15,479 nucleotides of DNA from Sphingomonadales bacterium (GTDB taxonomy: Bacteria > Pseudomonadota > Alphaproteobacteria > Sphingomonadales > Sphingomonadaceae), in the NCBI GenBank assembly GCA_027486275.1, contig JAIXPM010000062.1, forward strand, positions 1 through 15,479, in the 5' to 3' direction. The notes under the pieces are model-generated. The model ran no database searches. It had not been told where the DNA came from and saw only the letters and a list, made by a program, of their open reading frames with translations. Every line of letters begins with the position of its first letter. Position 1 is the first letter of the stretch. A program made the translations under genes and the position numbers. This document shows positions 1 to 6,524 of this stretch, piece after piece.

Positions 1-353
1 ACCGTTCGGGCAATATTTTCAACCAGTTCAGTTAACAGAGGCTGCAGCGCCGCTTCGTCGATCGCCGTGGCGCTGCGCGCGGCGGCAGCGGCGCCGGCCA
101 GGGCTGCGCGCAACGGGGCCAGATCGGCTTCCGCAGCCGCCCGGCCAGCAGCTTCACCATCGGCAAAGCCCTCTGCATGGCCTTCGGCGCGGGCGTCGGC
201 CAGCAGTATCGCCACGTCCACCGCTTCGCGCGGTGGCGCCGCTTCGGCCGGCATCAGGCTGGAGAGCAGCCGCGCCAGCCCCGGTGCGCCGGCCCGCAGA
301 TCGGGCGAGACGCCGGCCAGCAAGGCGGCAAGGCGGGGATCATGGGCTGTCAC
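1..353 (-). CDS. fliH: Flagellar assembly protein FliH, N-terminal part (cut by window edge)
   Basis: FliH is the cytoplasmic stator-like regulator that binds the FliI ATPase and delivers export substrates to the flagellar type III secretion gate. The minus strand is open from a GTG at 353-351 to the window edge, giving 117 residues with no stop. The GTG overlaps the fliG stop codon (GTGA), the coupled arrangement used throughout this operon. Around residues 55-70 is a glycine-spaced run, EGHAEGFADGEAAG, typical of the GxxxG-rich segment of FliH, followed by an Ala-rich helical stretch. The identification rests on this repeat and on the position after fliE-fliF-fliG; FliH sequences diverge widely, so position carries much of the weight. 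The C-terminal FliI-interacting part lies outside the window. An ATG at 343-341 is in another frame and is not the start. Confidence 0.8.
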   Translation of the reverse strand, partial: MTAHDPRLAALLAGVSPDLRAGAPGLARLLSSLMPAEAAPPREAVDVAILLADARAEGHAEGFADGEAAGRAAAEADLAPLRAALAGAAAAARSATAIDEAALQPLLTELVENIART

Positions 354-1366
354 AGCATCGCCTCCGTGGCTGTGGGCAGGGTCAGCGCGCCGCTGTCACC
401 AAGGCGGCGCACGGTGCGGCACAGTTCGCGTTGGGCGGCTTCCACTTCAGACCGCTTCATCGGCCCGCGTTCCGCCAATTCATCCTGCAACTGCGAGGCG
501 GCGCGCTTCGACATGGCGCCGAAGATGAAATCCTTCAGCGGCGCATCGGCGCCCTTCATGGCCACCGCCAGCTGCGCCGGATCGACCTCGCGCAAAACCA
601 GCTGCATGTCTTTCTGGTTCAGGCCGATCAGATCGGCGAAAATAAACTGTTGCGCCTCCAGCTCGGCCGCCAGATCGGCGTTGAGCGCCATGAGCGTTTC
701 CAGCAACGCGCCGCGGCCGCGCGCCTTCTTGATCACGGCAGCGGTGAAATCGGTGCCGGCCAGCTGGGTGTGATCGCGCCGTGTGCCGATGCCGCGCAGC
801 TTGGCTTCGATATCGGCTTCCAGCGCGGCCAGATCATGGATGTTGACCGGGTTCAGCGTTGCCAGCCGGGCGGCGACATCGGGCTGCGCTTGTTCGGGCA
901 GCGCATCCAGCGTCTGAGCGGCGCGGGCTTCGGGGAGATGCGCCAGCACGACCGCAATGGCCTGGGGATGTTCATCGGCGATCAGCTTGGCCAGCGCCGG
1001 CCCATCCACCCAATCGAGCACGGCAAAGCGCCGGCCCGATGCGGGCGGCCCGATCTTTTCGATCATGGTTTCGGCGCGCGGCGTGCCCAGCGCCATGCCC
1101 AACCGATGGCGCAGCTGGCGGCCCTGGCTATCGAGTGCGGCCACCTGGGCGGTGCGGGCGAGAAATTCATCGAGCACATGATCAATGGCGAGCGGGTCAA
1201 TCTCCGCCACCGTCAGCATGGCTTCACCCACCTGCTGCACTTCGGCCGGGCTCATGCCGGCCAGCATTTCGGCGGCCTGCGCTTCTTCGAGCACCAGCAA
1301 CAGGATGGCGCATTTCTGGGCACCGCTGAGCGCCGCGGCAGGGCTGGTGAGGTCGATGGCGCTCAT
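350..1366 (-). CDS. fliG: Flagellar motor switch protein FliG
   Basis: FliG (338 aa) is the rotor protein that joins the FliF MS-ring to the FliM/FliN C-ring and takes torque from the MotA/MotB stator. The N-terminal part (about 10-100) binds FliF. The middle domain carries the EHPQ motif at 132-135, followed by AIAVVLAHL. The C-terminal domain holds the conserved block LREVDPAQLAVAMKGAD, then FIFGAMSKRAA and the VEAAQRELCRTVRRL stretch that belongs to the torque region. Length matches the family (about 330-340). The ATG overlaps the fliF stop (ATGA) and its own stop overlaps the fliH GTG, so translation is probably coupled along the operon. Nothing looks truncated or degraded. Confidence 0.96.
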   Translation of the reverse strand: MSAIDLTSPAAALSGAQKCAILLLVLEEAQAAEMLAGMSPAEVQQVGEAMLTVAEIDPLAIDHVLDEFLARTAQVAALDSQGRQLRHRLGMALGTPRAETMIEKIGPPASGRRFAVLDWVDGPALAKLIADEHPQAIAVVLAHLPEARAAQTLDALPEQAQPDVAARLATLNPVNIHDLAALEADIEAKLRGIGTRRDHTQLAGTDFTAAVIKKARGRGALLETLMALNADLAAELEAQQFIFADLIGLNQKDMQLVLREVDPAQLAVAMKGADAPLKDFIFGAMSKRAASQLQDELAERGPMKRSEVEAAQRELCRTVRRLGDSGALTLPTATEAML

Positions 1367-3093
1367 GCCTCCGCCTCCTCGTCAGGCGGCGGTTCGGCCG
1401 GGGCTGACGCCGCGGCCGGCGCGGTGAGATCAGCGAGCAGCATCTGCCGCGCCACGGCCATCGCCCGGTCGCGATCGCCCGTCACCAGCGTGCGTGCGAT
1501 GTCGAGCTTGCCGCTGTAATCGCGGGCCGCCGCCGGGCGCAGCAGTTCGCCGCCGTCGATCATCGCTTCCACAGCGGCCTTGTCGGCGGTGCCTTCGGCA
1601 AACAGGCTGGGTGCGCTCTGCGTCCCGCCCCGGCCCAATGCCGCCGTGGCCGCCTGCGCGGTGGCGGTGGCCGCTGCGGCCAGCACGGTGCGGCGACGCC
1701 ACAGGAAGAAGGCTGCGGCGAGGCCAAGGATCAGCACGCCGACGCCGGCGATGATCATGAAGCCATAATCGCGCACCACCGGCGTTTCGTACCAGGCCGC
1801 CGCCGTGTCGGTTTCGGCGACAAAGCTCCGGGTCTGCACTTCCACCAGATCGCCGCGTGCCGCGTCAAATCCCATGGCGCCGCGCACAAGGCGCTGGATA
1901 TTGGCGAGTTCCTTGGCACCGCCCTTCCCGAGCGCCGTCGCATCGAGCACCACCGCCACCGACAGGCGCTTCAGCCGCGGCGCGCCGGCGCGGGTGACGG
2001 AGACATCCTTGCCGATCTCGAAATTGCGCGCGGCAGTTTCGGAAGTGACAGTGTTGCCCACGGCAGCCGGCGCTGGCGCTAGTGGCGGATTGCCGGTCAC
2101 CTGCGCGGCTTGTGGCACGGTGTTGGTGAGCGCCCCAGGGATGCCGGCGGCAGCGGGCGGCGTGCCGTCTGAATTGCGGCTGGTCTGTTCGGAACGCACG
2201 GTGCCGGCGGGCTGGAAGCGCTCGCTGGCGGCTTCGTTCTCGGAAAAATCCACGTCCGCCGCCACTTCGGCGGTGAAGCGGCCCGGGCCGAGCATCGGCG
2301 TGAGCAATTTCACCAGCCGTTCGCGCACCAGGCTTTCCAGCCGCTGCTGATAGGCCAGATGCTGGGCATCGCCCGACACCCCGGCGGAAAGCAGCGCGCC
2401 CGATTGATCGACGACGCTCACCCGGTCACTGGTCAGGCCCGGCACCGAAGTGGCCACCAACCAGATCACCGCGCGCACCTGCGCTTCCGAAAGGCTGCGC
2501 CCCGCTGCCAGCGTAACAAACACGCTGGCCGACGGCGCGGCGCGATCACGGATGAACACCGAGGGCTCCGGCGTCGCCACATGCACGCGCGCTGCCTTCA
2601 CACCGTCGATGGCCTCCACGCTCATCGCCAGTTCGCGCTCCAGCGCCTGCTTCAGCCGCGCCGCCTCCACCGAACGCGAGGCGCCCAGAGGCATGTCGGC
2701 CAGCGCCCGCCCCGCTGCGGCACTGGCCTTGGGCAGGCCCTGACCAGCCAACAGAATGCGGGCGCGCGCGGCGTCGCTGGCCGGCACTTCCACCGTGCCG
2801 CTATTCTGGTTGATACGGTAATCGAAGTTCGCTGCCGCCAGCGCATCCGACACGGCTGCCGCATCGGCTTCGGCCAGACCGGGATAGAGCGGTCGCCAAT
2901 CGGGCTGGCGCAGGGTGAAATATGCCAGCGCCGCTGCTGCCAGCAACGCGATGACCAGCAGCGCCGGGCGCGCCTGCTGCACGGCCGGGCTGGTCCACAG
3001 GCTGCGGGCGCGCGCCGCCACGGGTGCCAGTGCCGGCGGCATGGCGAGCCCCGGCGAAGGCGCGTCAGCAGGGATGGCTGCAGCCTCGCTCAT
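1363..3093 (-). CDS. fliF: Flagellar MS-ring protein FliF
   Basis: FliF (576 aa) forms the MS-ring in the inner membrane, the platform on which the rotor and export gate assemble. Two hydrophobic segments are visible, at about 43-60 and 443-465. Between them lies the periplasmic ring-building region, with YPGLAEADAA near 70, the LAGQGLPK motif near 115-122 and the HVATPEPSVF block near 171-180. A Pro/Ala/Thr-rich linker at about 300-350 separates the ring-building motifs, as usual for FliF. The C-terminal cytoplasmic tail, ending in an acidic EEAEA, should be the FliG-binding part, which fits fliG coming next with an ATGA overlap. Translation starts only 4 bases after the fliE stop, with no strong Shine-Dalgarno sequence, so coupling to fliE is likely. 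Confidence 0.95.
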   Translation of the reverse strand: MSEAAAIPADAPSPGLAMPPALAPVAARARSLWTSPAVQQARPALLVIALLAAAALAYFTLRQPDWRPLYPGLAEADAAAVSDALAAANFDYRINQNSGTVEVPASDAARARILLAGQGLPKASAAAGRALADMPLGASRSVEAARLKQALERELAMSVEAIDGVKAARVHVATPEPSVFIRDRAAPSASVFVTLAAGRSLSEAQVRAVIWLVATSVPGLTSDRVSVVDQSGALLSAGVSGDAQHLAYQQRLESLVRERLVKLLTPMLGPGRFTAEVAADVDFSENEAASERFQPAGTVRSEQTSRNSDGTPPAAAGIPGALTNTVPQAAQVTGNPPLAPAPAAVGNTVTSETAARNFEIGKDVSVTRAGAPRLKRLSVAVVLDATALGKGGAKELANIQRLVRGAMGFDAARGDLVEVQTRSFVAETDTAAAWYETPVVRDYGFMIIAGVGVLILGLAAAFFLWRRRTVLAAAATATAQAATAALGRGGTQSAPSLFAEGTADKAAVEAMIDGGELLRPAAARDYSGKLDIARTLVTGDRDRAMAVARQMLLADLTAPAAASAPAEPPPDEEAEA

Positions 3094-3097
3094 GCGC

Positions 3098-3451
3098 TCA
3101 CAGCGGCATGTTCATGACATCCTTGTAGGCCCCCACCAGGCGGTTGCGCGCCTGCAAGGTGGCTTCAAAGGCGATGGCGGCTTTCTGGCGGGCGATCATC
3201 ACGCTAGCGAGATCGTGGGTCTGCCCGGTTTCATAGGCGTTGGTGGCGGCGCTGGCCTGATCCTGAATGGCGGAAACCGAACGCAGCGCCTCATTGAGCG
3301 CGGTGCCGAAGCGGGGCTGCTCCGGCGCGCCGATACCGCCGCGCAGCGTCGGCGTGCCAAGGCCTTGCCCAAGACCTTGTAGCGCATCGCTGCGCGCCAA
3401 GATCTGCTGGCGCAGCTTCAGGATCGAGGCACTGTCAACCGGAGGCAGCAT
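3098..3451 (-). CDS. fliE: Flagellar hook-basal body complex protein FliE
   Basis: FliE is a small periplasmic protein, exported by the flagellar secretion system, that joins the MS-ring to the proximal rod. From the ATG at 3451-3449 it has 117 residues, slightly longer than the usual 100-110. The C-terminal half carries the family signature: a helix ending SVMIARQKAAIAFEATLQARNRL and then VGAYKDVMNMPL, close to the canonical KAxxxFQxxLxVRNKLVxAYxEIMNMxV. The N-terminal 50 residues are poorly conserved, as expected. The ATG overlaps the stop of the upstream regulator (TGATG); a GTG one codon earlier (3454-3452) is an alternative start. It is the first structural gene of the operon, followed 4 bases later by fliF. 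Confidence 0.92.
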   Translation of the reverse strand: MLPPVDSASILKLRQQILARSDALQGLGQGLGTPTLRGGIGAPEQPRFGTALNEALRSVSAIQDQASAATNAYETGQTHDLASVMIARQKAAIAFEATLQARNRLVGAYKDVMNMPL

Positions 3452-4638
3452 CACTGCACCATGGTGGCATCAGGCCGGCGCTGGGCGGCCAGCTTGTAAC
3501 GCAGCGTGCGTTCCGAAATGCCGAGGCGACGGGCGGCATCACGGCGGCTGGCGCTGGCGGCCAATGCGCGGGCGATGCTTTCCTGTTCGGCCCGCCGCAT
3601 CTGGCCAGGGAGTGGCAGGCCGACGCTGCAGGCTTCCATGGGCGCGCGCGCATCGATCAGCAGGTGGCGGGCGCTGATATCCGGCCCGTCGCACAGCACC
3701 AGCGCACGATCCAGCACGTTGCCCAGTTCACGCACATTGCCGGGCCAGCTGTGCGCCATGAGGCGGGCGCGGGCGGAAGGAGTAAGCCACGGGATCAGGC
3801 CGTCTCCCCCCGCACGGCCCAGCAGCCAATGGGCGGCGATGGCAAGGATATCGGCCGGGCGTTCGGCCAGCGGTGCGGTGCGCAGCGGGAACACCGCCAG
3901 CCGCCAGTAGAGATCAGCGCGGAAGCGGCCGGCGGCCACGTCGGCCGCCAGATTGCGATTGCCGGCCGCGATCAGGCGCACTTCCACCTTCACCGGGCGG
4001 GTGGCACCCACGGCCAGCACTTCGCGCTCCTGCAGCACGCGCAGCAGTTTCGCCTGCGCGGCCAGCGGCAGTTCGGCCACCTCATCAAGGAACAGGCTGC
4101 CGCCATCTGCGCTGCGAATGAGGCCGGGCGAGGCCGCATGGGCACCGGTAAAGGCGCCGCGCTCGTGCCCGAACAGCGTGGCTTCCACCATCTGTTCGGC
4201 GAGCGCGGCGCAGTTCACCGCGACCAGGGGGCCGTCGCGGCGGGGGGAAGACTGATGCACAAGCCGGGCCAGGCCCTCCTTGCCGGTGCCGGTGGGGCCT
4301 TCGATCAGCACGCTCGTCGGGCTGGCCCCAACCCGCGCCGCCAGCTTCAACAGATCGCATGATGCGGGATCGGCCGCCGCCGGCCGGTCGGGCCGGGCAA
4401 AGGTCGAAGCCAGCGCCAGCGCCCAGTCGGCATCTCCGGGGGCAATGGCGAGATGCAGCGTGTTGCCCTCCAACCGGGCACTGCCGGTGGCGGCTTCGTT
4501 CAACACGAGGCGGCGCGGTTTAAGGCCGGCGCCGGGAAACCGTTGATTGCCGATGACAAGCTCGAGACCAGCGCGATCCCAATCGGCAAGACCGGGGATC
4601 CACGGGAGCGGCGACGGAACGGGGACAGGCGTGCTCAT
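3451..4638 (-). CDS. flbD: Sigma-54-dependent flagellar transcription activator, FlbD/FleQ type, lacking a receiver domain
   Basis: This 395-residue protein is a bacterial enhancer-binding protein, an AAA+ ATPase that remodels sigma-54 RNA polymerase to open promoters. Visible elements in order are Walker A GPTGTGKE (114-121), the sigma-54-contacting GAFTGA loop (161-166), Walker B SLFLDEV (181-187), an arginine-rich RFRADLYWRL (238-247), SWPGNVREL (297-305) and a Fis-type helix-turn-helix at about 352-388. The first 90 residues show none of the Asp/Lys signature of a phosphorylated receiver, so it is probably not controlled by a cognate kinase in the usual way. Because it heads the fliEFGH operon, a flagellar role (FlbD of Caulobacter, FleQ/FlrA elsewhere) is the natural reading; the symbol is inference by context. 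A GAGGA Shine-Dalgarno lies 7-8 bases before the ATG and overlaps the downstream edge of a sigma-54 promoter. Confidence 0.85.
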   Translation of the reverse strand: MSTPVPVPSPLPWIPGLADWDRAGLELVIGNQRFPGAGLKPRRLVLNEAATGSARLEGNTLHLAIAPGDADWALALASTFARPDRPAAADPASCDLLKLAARVGASPTSVLIEGPTGTGKEGLARLVHQSSPRRDGPLVAVNCAALAEQMVEATLFGHERGAFTGAHAASPGLIRSADGGSLFLDEVAELPLAAQAKLLRVLQEREVLAVGATRPVKVEVRLIAAGNRNLAADVAAGRFRADLYWRLAVFPLRTAPLAERPADILAIAAHWLLGRAGGDGLIPWLTPSARARLMAHSWPGNVRELGNVLDRALVLCDGPDISARHLLIDARAPMEACSVGLPLPGQMRRAEQESIARALAASASRRDAARRLGISERTLRYKLAAQRRPDATMVQ

Positions 4639-4649
4639 GCCCGTTCCTC

Positions 4650-4665
4650 AGCAAGGCGCGTGCCA
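4650..4665 (-). promoter_or_regulatory. Predicted sigma-54 (-24/-12) promoter of the flbD-fliEFGH operon
   Basis: Read on the minus strand the sequence is TGGCACGCGCCTTGCT, preceded by T. This fits the sigma-54 consensus YTGGCACGRNNNTTGCW at every fixed position except the R (C here), with exact GG-to-GC spacing. The GG is at 4664-4663 and the GC at 4652-4651, which puts the predicted +1 near 4639, one base before the flbD ATG. Either this gives a nearly leaderless message or the main start is elsewhere. No experimental support is available from sequence alone. Confidence 0.65.
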
Positions 4666-4718
4666 AATTGCCTTCCTGAACGGCCGCTACCATGCGGCGT
4701 GGTTAACAAAATATCGCC

Positions 4719-4787
4719 CGTCAAAATGCCGACAGGCAAAGCGTCAGCCGCCCGACAGGGCTGGCGTCAAGCGTTTGACACTGTCAG
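4719..4787. repeat. Three degenerate tandem 23-bp repeats upstream of flbD (possible enhancer/operator array)
   Basis: Units begin at 4719, 4742 and 4765, exactly 23 bp apart. All share CGTCA at positions 1-5, GACA at positions 13-16 and G at 23; units 1 and 2 also share CC before and GG after GACA, so they read CCGACAGG-N4-GCGTCA across the junctions. The array covers about -80 to -148 relative to the predicted sigma-54 start site, the normal distance for activator-binding sites, and 23 bp is close to two helical turns. The function is inferred from position; the repeats themselves are seen directly. Confidence 0.45.
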
Positions 4788-4799
4788 TTTGTTGACGCC
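4763..4799. repeat. 37-bp dyad-symmetric element downstream of mnmA
   Basis: The outer arms GGCGTCAA (4763-4770) and TTGACGCC (4792-4799) are perfect inverted copies. An inner perfect TGACA-C-TGTCA sits at the exact centre (4777-4787); the bases between the two matching blocks pair poorly. It begins 6 bases after the mnmA stop in the direction of transcription, so its RNA could fold as a 3' hairpin of mnmA, but no T-run follows. As DNA it overlaps the third 23-bp repeat and could be a protein-binding site for the flagellar promoter. The sequence does not decide between these. Confidence 0.4.
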
Positions 4800-4804
4800 G
4801 GATT

Positions 4805-5956
4805 TCAGGCCGGAATCAGCCCTGGTTCAGCCGCCACCGTGGCCACCATGGTGCCGCCGGCCACCAGCCGGTCGCCGATATAGGCCACCGCCGCCTGGCC
4901 GGGCGCGACACCAAACTGCGGTTCGGCAAAGCGCAGCATGTCGCCTTCGATCCAGCCCTGCGCCAGCGGTGCCATCGATCGCACCTTCACCATCAGCGGG
5001 CGATCAATCGGGCCGAGAAGATTGGCGCCATCCAGTTGCACCGCGCGCACCGCCAGCGCCCGGCGCGGCCCGGCGATGACACGGTTCTGCGCGGCATCGA
5101 TGCCGATCACATACAGCGGCTCGGCCTGGCCACCCAGTTCAAGACCGCGGCGCTGGCCAACGGTGAAACGGTGGATGCCATTGTGGCCGCCAAGCACCCG
5201 GCCAGCGATATCGACGATCTCGCCGGGCCGAGCCAGTTCTGGCCGGATCTTCTCCACCACAGCCGCATAATCGCCGCCTGGCACGAAGCAGATATCCTGG
5301 CTGTCGGGCTTGGCCGCCACGACCAGGCCAAAGGCTTCAGCCAACGCGCGGGTTTCGGTCTTGGCCAGCCCGCCCAGCGGGAAACGCAGATAATCGAGCT
5401 GACCCTGTGTGGTGGTCCACAGGAAATAGCTCTGGTCTTTCGTGGGATCAGCCCCGCGATGCAGTTCGGCGCCATCCGGGCCATCGATGCGCTGCACATA
5501 ATGGCCGGTCAGCAACGCCTCGGCCCCCAGATCGCGGGCAAGCGCGATCAGATCGGTGAACTTCACCGTGCGGTTACATTCAACGCACGGCACCGGAGTC
5601 AGGCCCTTGGCATAGGAGTCGACGAAATTGTCGATTACCGCCTCGCGAAAGCGGCTTTCCATATCGATGACATAATGGGCGATGCCCAGCCGCTCGGCCA
5701 CGGTACGCGCGTCGCGGATATCGGCCCCGGCGCAGCAGGCGCCTGGCCGGCGTGCGGCGGCACCCTGATCATAGAGCTGCAGCGTGATGCCCACTGTGTC
5801 GCAGCCGGCAGCGGCTGCCAGTGCCGCCACCACCGACGAATCGACCCCGCCCGACATGGCGACGGCCACTCGCCGGCCAGCCAAAGGCGCCAGCACGTCG
5901 CGCGCGCTGGCGGGCAGCGCGTCAAGATCGAGGGGAAAGGCGGCGGGCATGTTCAT
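4805..5956 (-). CDS. mnmA: tRNA-specific 2-thiouridylase MnmA
   Basis: MnmA puts sulfur on carbon 2 of the wobble uridine (U34) of Lys, Glu and Gln tRNAs, using ATP and a persulfide relay. The PP-loop SGGVDSS for ATP adenylation is at residues 35-41. The two catalytic cysteines are expected at C127 (PCVECN) and C223 ([10 protein letters not shown]), both in recognisable family context. The C-terminal barrel ([18 protein letters not shown] onward) is complete, giving 383 residues. The start is uncertain: ATG at 5956 or 5950 fits the family N-terminus best, with no clear Shine-Dalgarno; ATG at 5980 and TTG at 5998 are also in frame. The gene stands alone, divergent from sciP and followed by the flagellar regulator on the same strand. 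Confidence 0.95.
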   Translation of the reverse strand: MNMPAAFPLDLDALPASARDVLAPLAGRRVAVAMSGGVDSSVVAALAAAAGCDTVGITLQLYDQGAAARRPGACCAGADIRDARTVAERLGIAHYVIDMESRFREAVIDNFVDSYAKGLTPVPCVECNRTVKFTDLIALARDLGAEALLTGHYVQRIDGPDGAELHRGADPTKDQSYFLWTTTQGQLDYLRFPLGGLAKTETRALAEAFGLVVAAKPDSQDICFVPGGDYAAVVEKIRPELARPGEIVDIAGRVLGGHNGIHRFTVGQRRGLELGGQAEPLYVIGIDAAQNRVIAGPRRALAVRAVQLDGANLLGPIDRPLMVKVRSMAPLAQGWIEGDMLRFAEPQFGVAPGQAAVAYIGDRLVAGGTMVATVAAEPGLIPA

Positions 5957-6000
5957 GGGCTCAGGCGGCGCAATGGGCATGCGGCCGGTTGTCGTCAAGG

Positions 6001-6030
6001 GGCGCGCCCGGTAAAGCCGGGCCGCGCGCC
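6001..6030. promoter_or_regulatory. GC-rich hairpin in the mnmA/sciP divergent region
   Basis: CCCGG (6007-6011) and CCGGG (6017-6021) pair around a TAAAG loop, and the stem continues as GGCGCG (6001-6006) with CGCGCC (6025-6030) after a 3-base bulge. It lies about 45 bases upstream of the preferred mnmA ATG, so it could fold in the mnmA leader, and about 60 bases before sciP. The 94-137 bp between these genes must also hold both promoters; I see no convincing -35/-10 pair. Role unknown. Confidence 0.35.
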
Positions 6031-6092
6031 GCCGTCATGATGAATGGTTCAACCCGTTTCATCGGCCCCGCGCGCCGACTGGAGGCAAATCC

Positions 6093-6371
6093 GTGTCTTT
6101 CATGTCTCCACCCCCGCCCGGATTCGCTGACGATTCGTTGCCTCCCAATGATACGGTCCGTTGGGTGCCCAGCCGCAAGGCCGCCGTGCTCAAGGCGATC
6201 CGGGATGGCCACGTCAGCCTAGAAGACGCTTGCAAGCGTTGGCGCTTAAGCATTGAAGAGATTCAACTTTGGCAGCGCGCCGTGGACAAGGTGGGCACAC
6301 CTGGCCTGCGAGTGACTCGGGTGCAGATCTATCGTCCACTGTTTGAATCGGATGAATCATATGGTAAATAA
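6093..6371 (+). CDS. sciP: DUF1153 small helix-turn-helix protein, SciP-like CtrA inhibitor
   Basis: SciP of Caulobacter is a small protein that binds CtrA and DNA and blocks CtrA-dependent transcription in early stages of the cycle. This 92-residue protein carries the DUF1153 core: RWVPSRKAAVLKAI near 23-36, a helix-turn-helix with LEDACKRWRLSIEEIQLWQRAVD (about 43-65), then GLRVTRVQIYRPLFE. The start is GTG with a GGAGG Shine-Dalgarno seven bases upstream (6081-6085); an ATG at 6102 is farther from it. The gene lies just upstream of ctrA on the same strand, strong context for the SciP role. Its 3' half is less GC-rich than the neighbours and ends in an AT-rich tail. It is the only DUF1153 gene here; whether it is the true SciP orthologue needs a tree. 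Confidence 0.85.
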   Translation: MSFMSPPPPGFADDSLPPNDTVRWVPSRKAAVLKAIRDGHVSLEDACKRWRLSIEEIQLWQRAVDKVGTPGLRVTRVQIYRPLFESDESYGK

Positions 6372-6377
6372 TGAGTC
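6121..6377. promoter_or_regulatory. Cluster of seven GANTC (CcrM methylation) sites
   Basis: GANTC occurs at 6121, 6132, 6260, 6314, 6345, 6354 and 6373 (first base of each), seven sites in 257 bp. At about 65% GC one would expect roughly one in 300 bp. The sites lie in sciP and at the start of the ctrA upstream region. CcrM methylates GANTC in alphaproteobacteria, and hemimethylation of such a site times the ctrA P1 promoter in Caulobacter. Two sites sit in near-identical context: GATTCAACTTT at 6260 and GAGTCAACTTT at 6373. The sites are seen directly; a regulatory role is inferred. Confidence 0.55.
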
Positions 6378-6508
6378 AACTTTTGGAATAATTTGGAGAA
6401 TTTTCTAAAGAGGTGTTTACGGATGCTCATAAATCAGGTTAAGAATACGCAGGGGTGTGTGCCGGGCTTGTTGCGCCCGGCGGTCAATCCGAACTCGGAG
6501 ACGTATGC
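6372..6508 (+). promoter_or_regulatory. AT-rich ctrA upstream region
   Basis: The 137 bases between sciP and ctrA are much richer in A/T (especially 6361-6440) than the rest of the window. They contain TTTGGA twice, 10 bp apart (6382 and 6392), and a CtrA-type half site GGTTAAG (6438-6444) without a matching second TTAA at the canonical 7-base spacing. No clear -35/-10 pair stands out, but AT-richness and position make this the most likely ctrA promoter region. A hairpin and a possible small ORF in its second half are listed separately. Confidence 0.5.
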
Positions 6509-6524
6509 ATGCGCGTTCTTTTGA
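6423..6524 (+). CDS. Possible leader peptide (33 aa) overlapping the start of ctrA
   Basis: An ATG at 6423 is preceded by AAAGAGG (6407-6413), a Shine-Dalgarno-like sequence at nine bases' spacing, better than the site in front of ctrA (GGAG at 6497-6500). The frame reads 33 codons, [10 protein letters not shown]... to ...YACAFF, and stops with TGA at 6522-6524, fifteen bases inside ctrA in another frame. No known domain is visible. If translated, it would run through the leader hairpin and end just past the ctrA start, so it could influence ctrA translation. An ORF this short is easily chance. Confidence 0.25.
   Translation: MLINQVKNTQGCVPGLLRPAVNPNSETYACAFF
6461..6481 (+). promoter_or_regulatory. 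Stem-loop in the ctrA leader
   Basis: GCCGGGC (6461-6467) and GCCCGGC (6475-6481) form a perfect seven-pair all-G/C stem around a seven-base loop (TTGTTGC). It ends 27 bases before the ctrA ATG. No T-run follows, so it does not look like a terminator. It may affect ribosome access or message stability. Confidence 0.45.

Noticed and set aside
233..1519. 428-codon open frame on the plus strand opposite fliG
   Set aside because: fliG on the other strand is unmistakable; the plus-strand product is compositionally biased and unrecognisable.
3340..3365. Second sigma-54-like TGGCAC on the minus strand inside fliE
   Set aside because: The -12 element is missing: the position expected to read TTGC does not.
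6046..6064. GGTTCAACCC, resembling a tRNA T-loop, near 6049-6058
   Set aside because: The flanking bases do not form a five-pair T stem, and no acceptor, D or anticodon arms can be built around it.
6435..6450. CtrA box (TTAA-N7-TTAA) before ctrA
   Set aside because: Only one TTAA half is present at the expected place; the nearest A/T partner is at the wrong spacing, so only a half site is reported.
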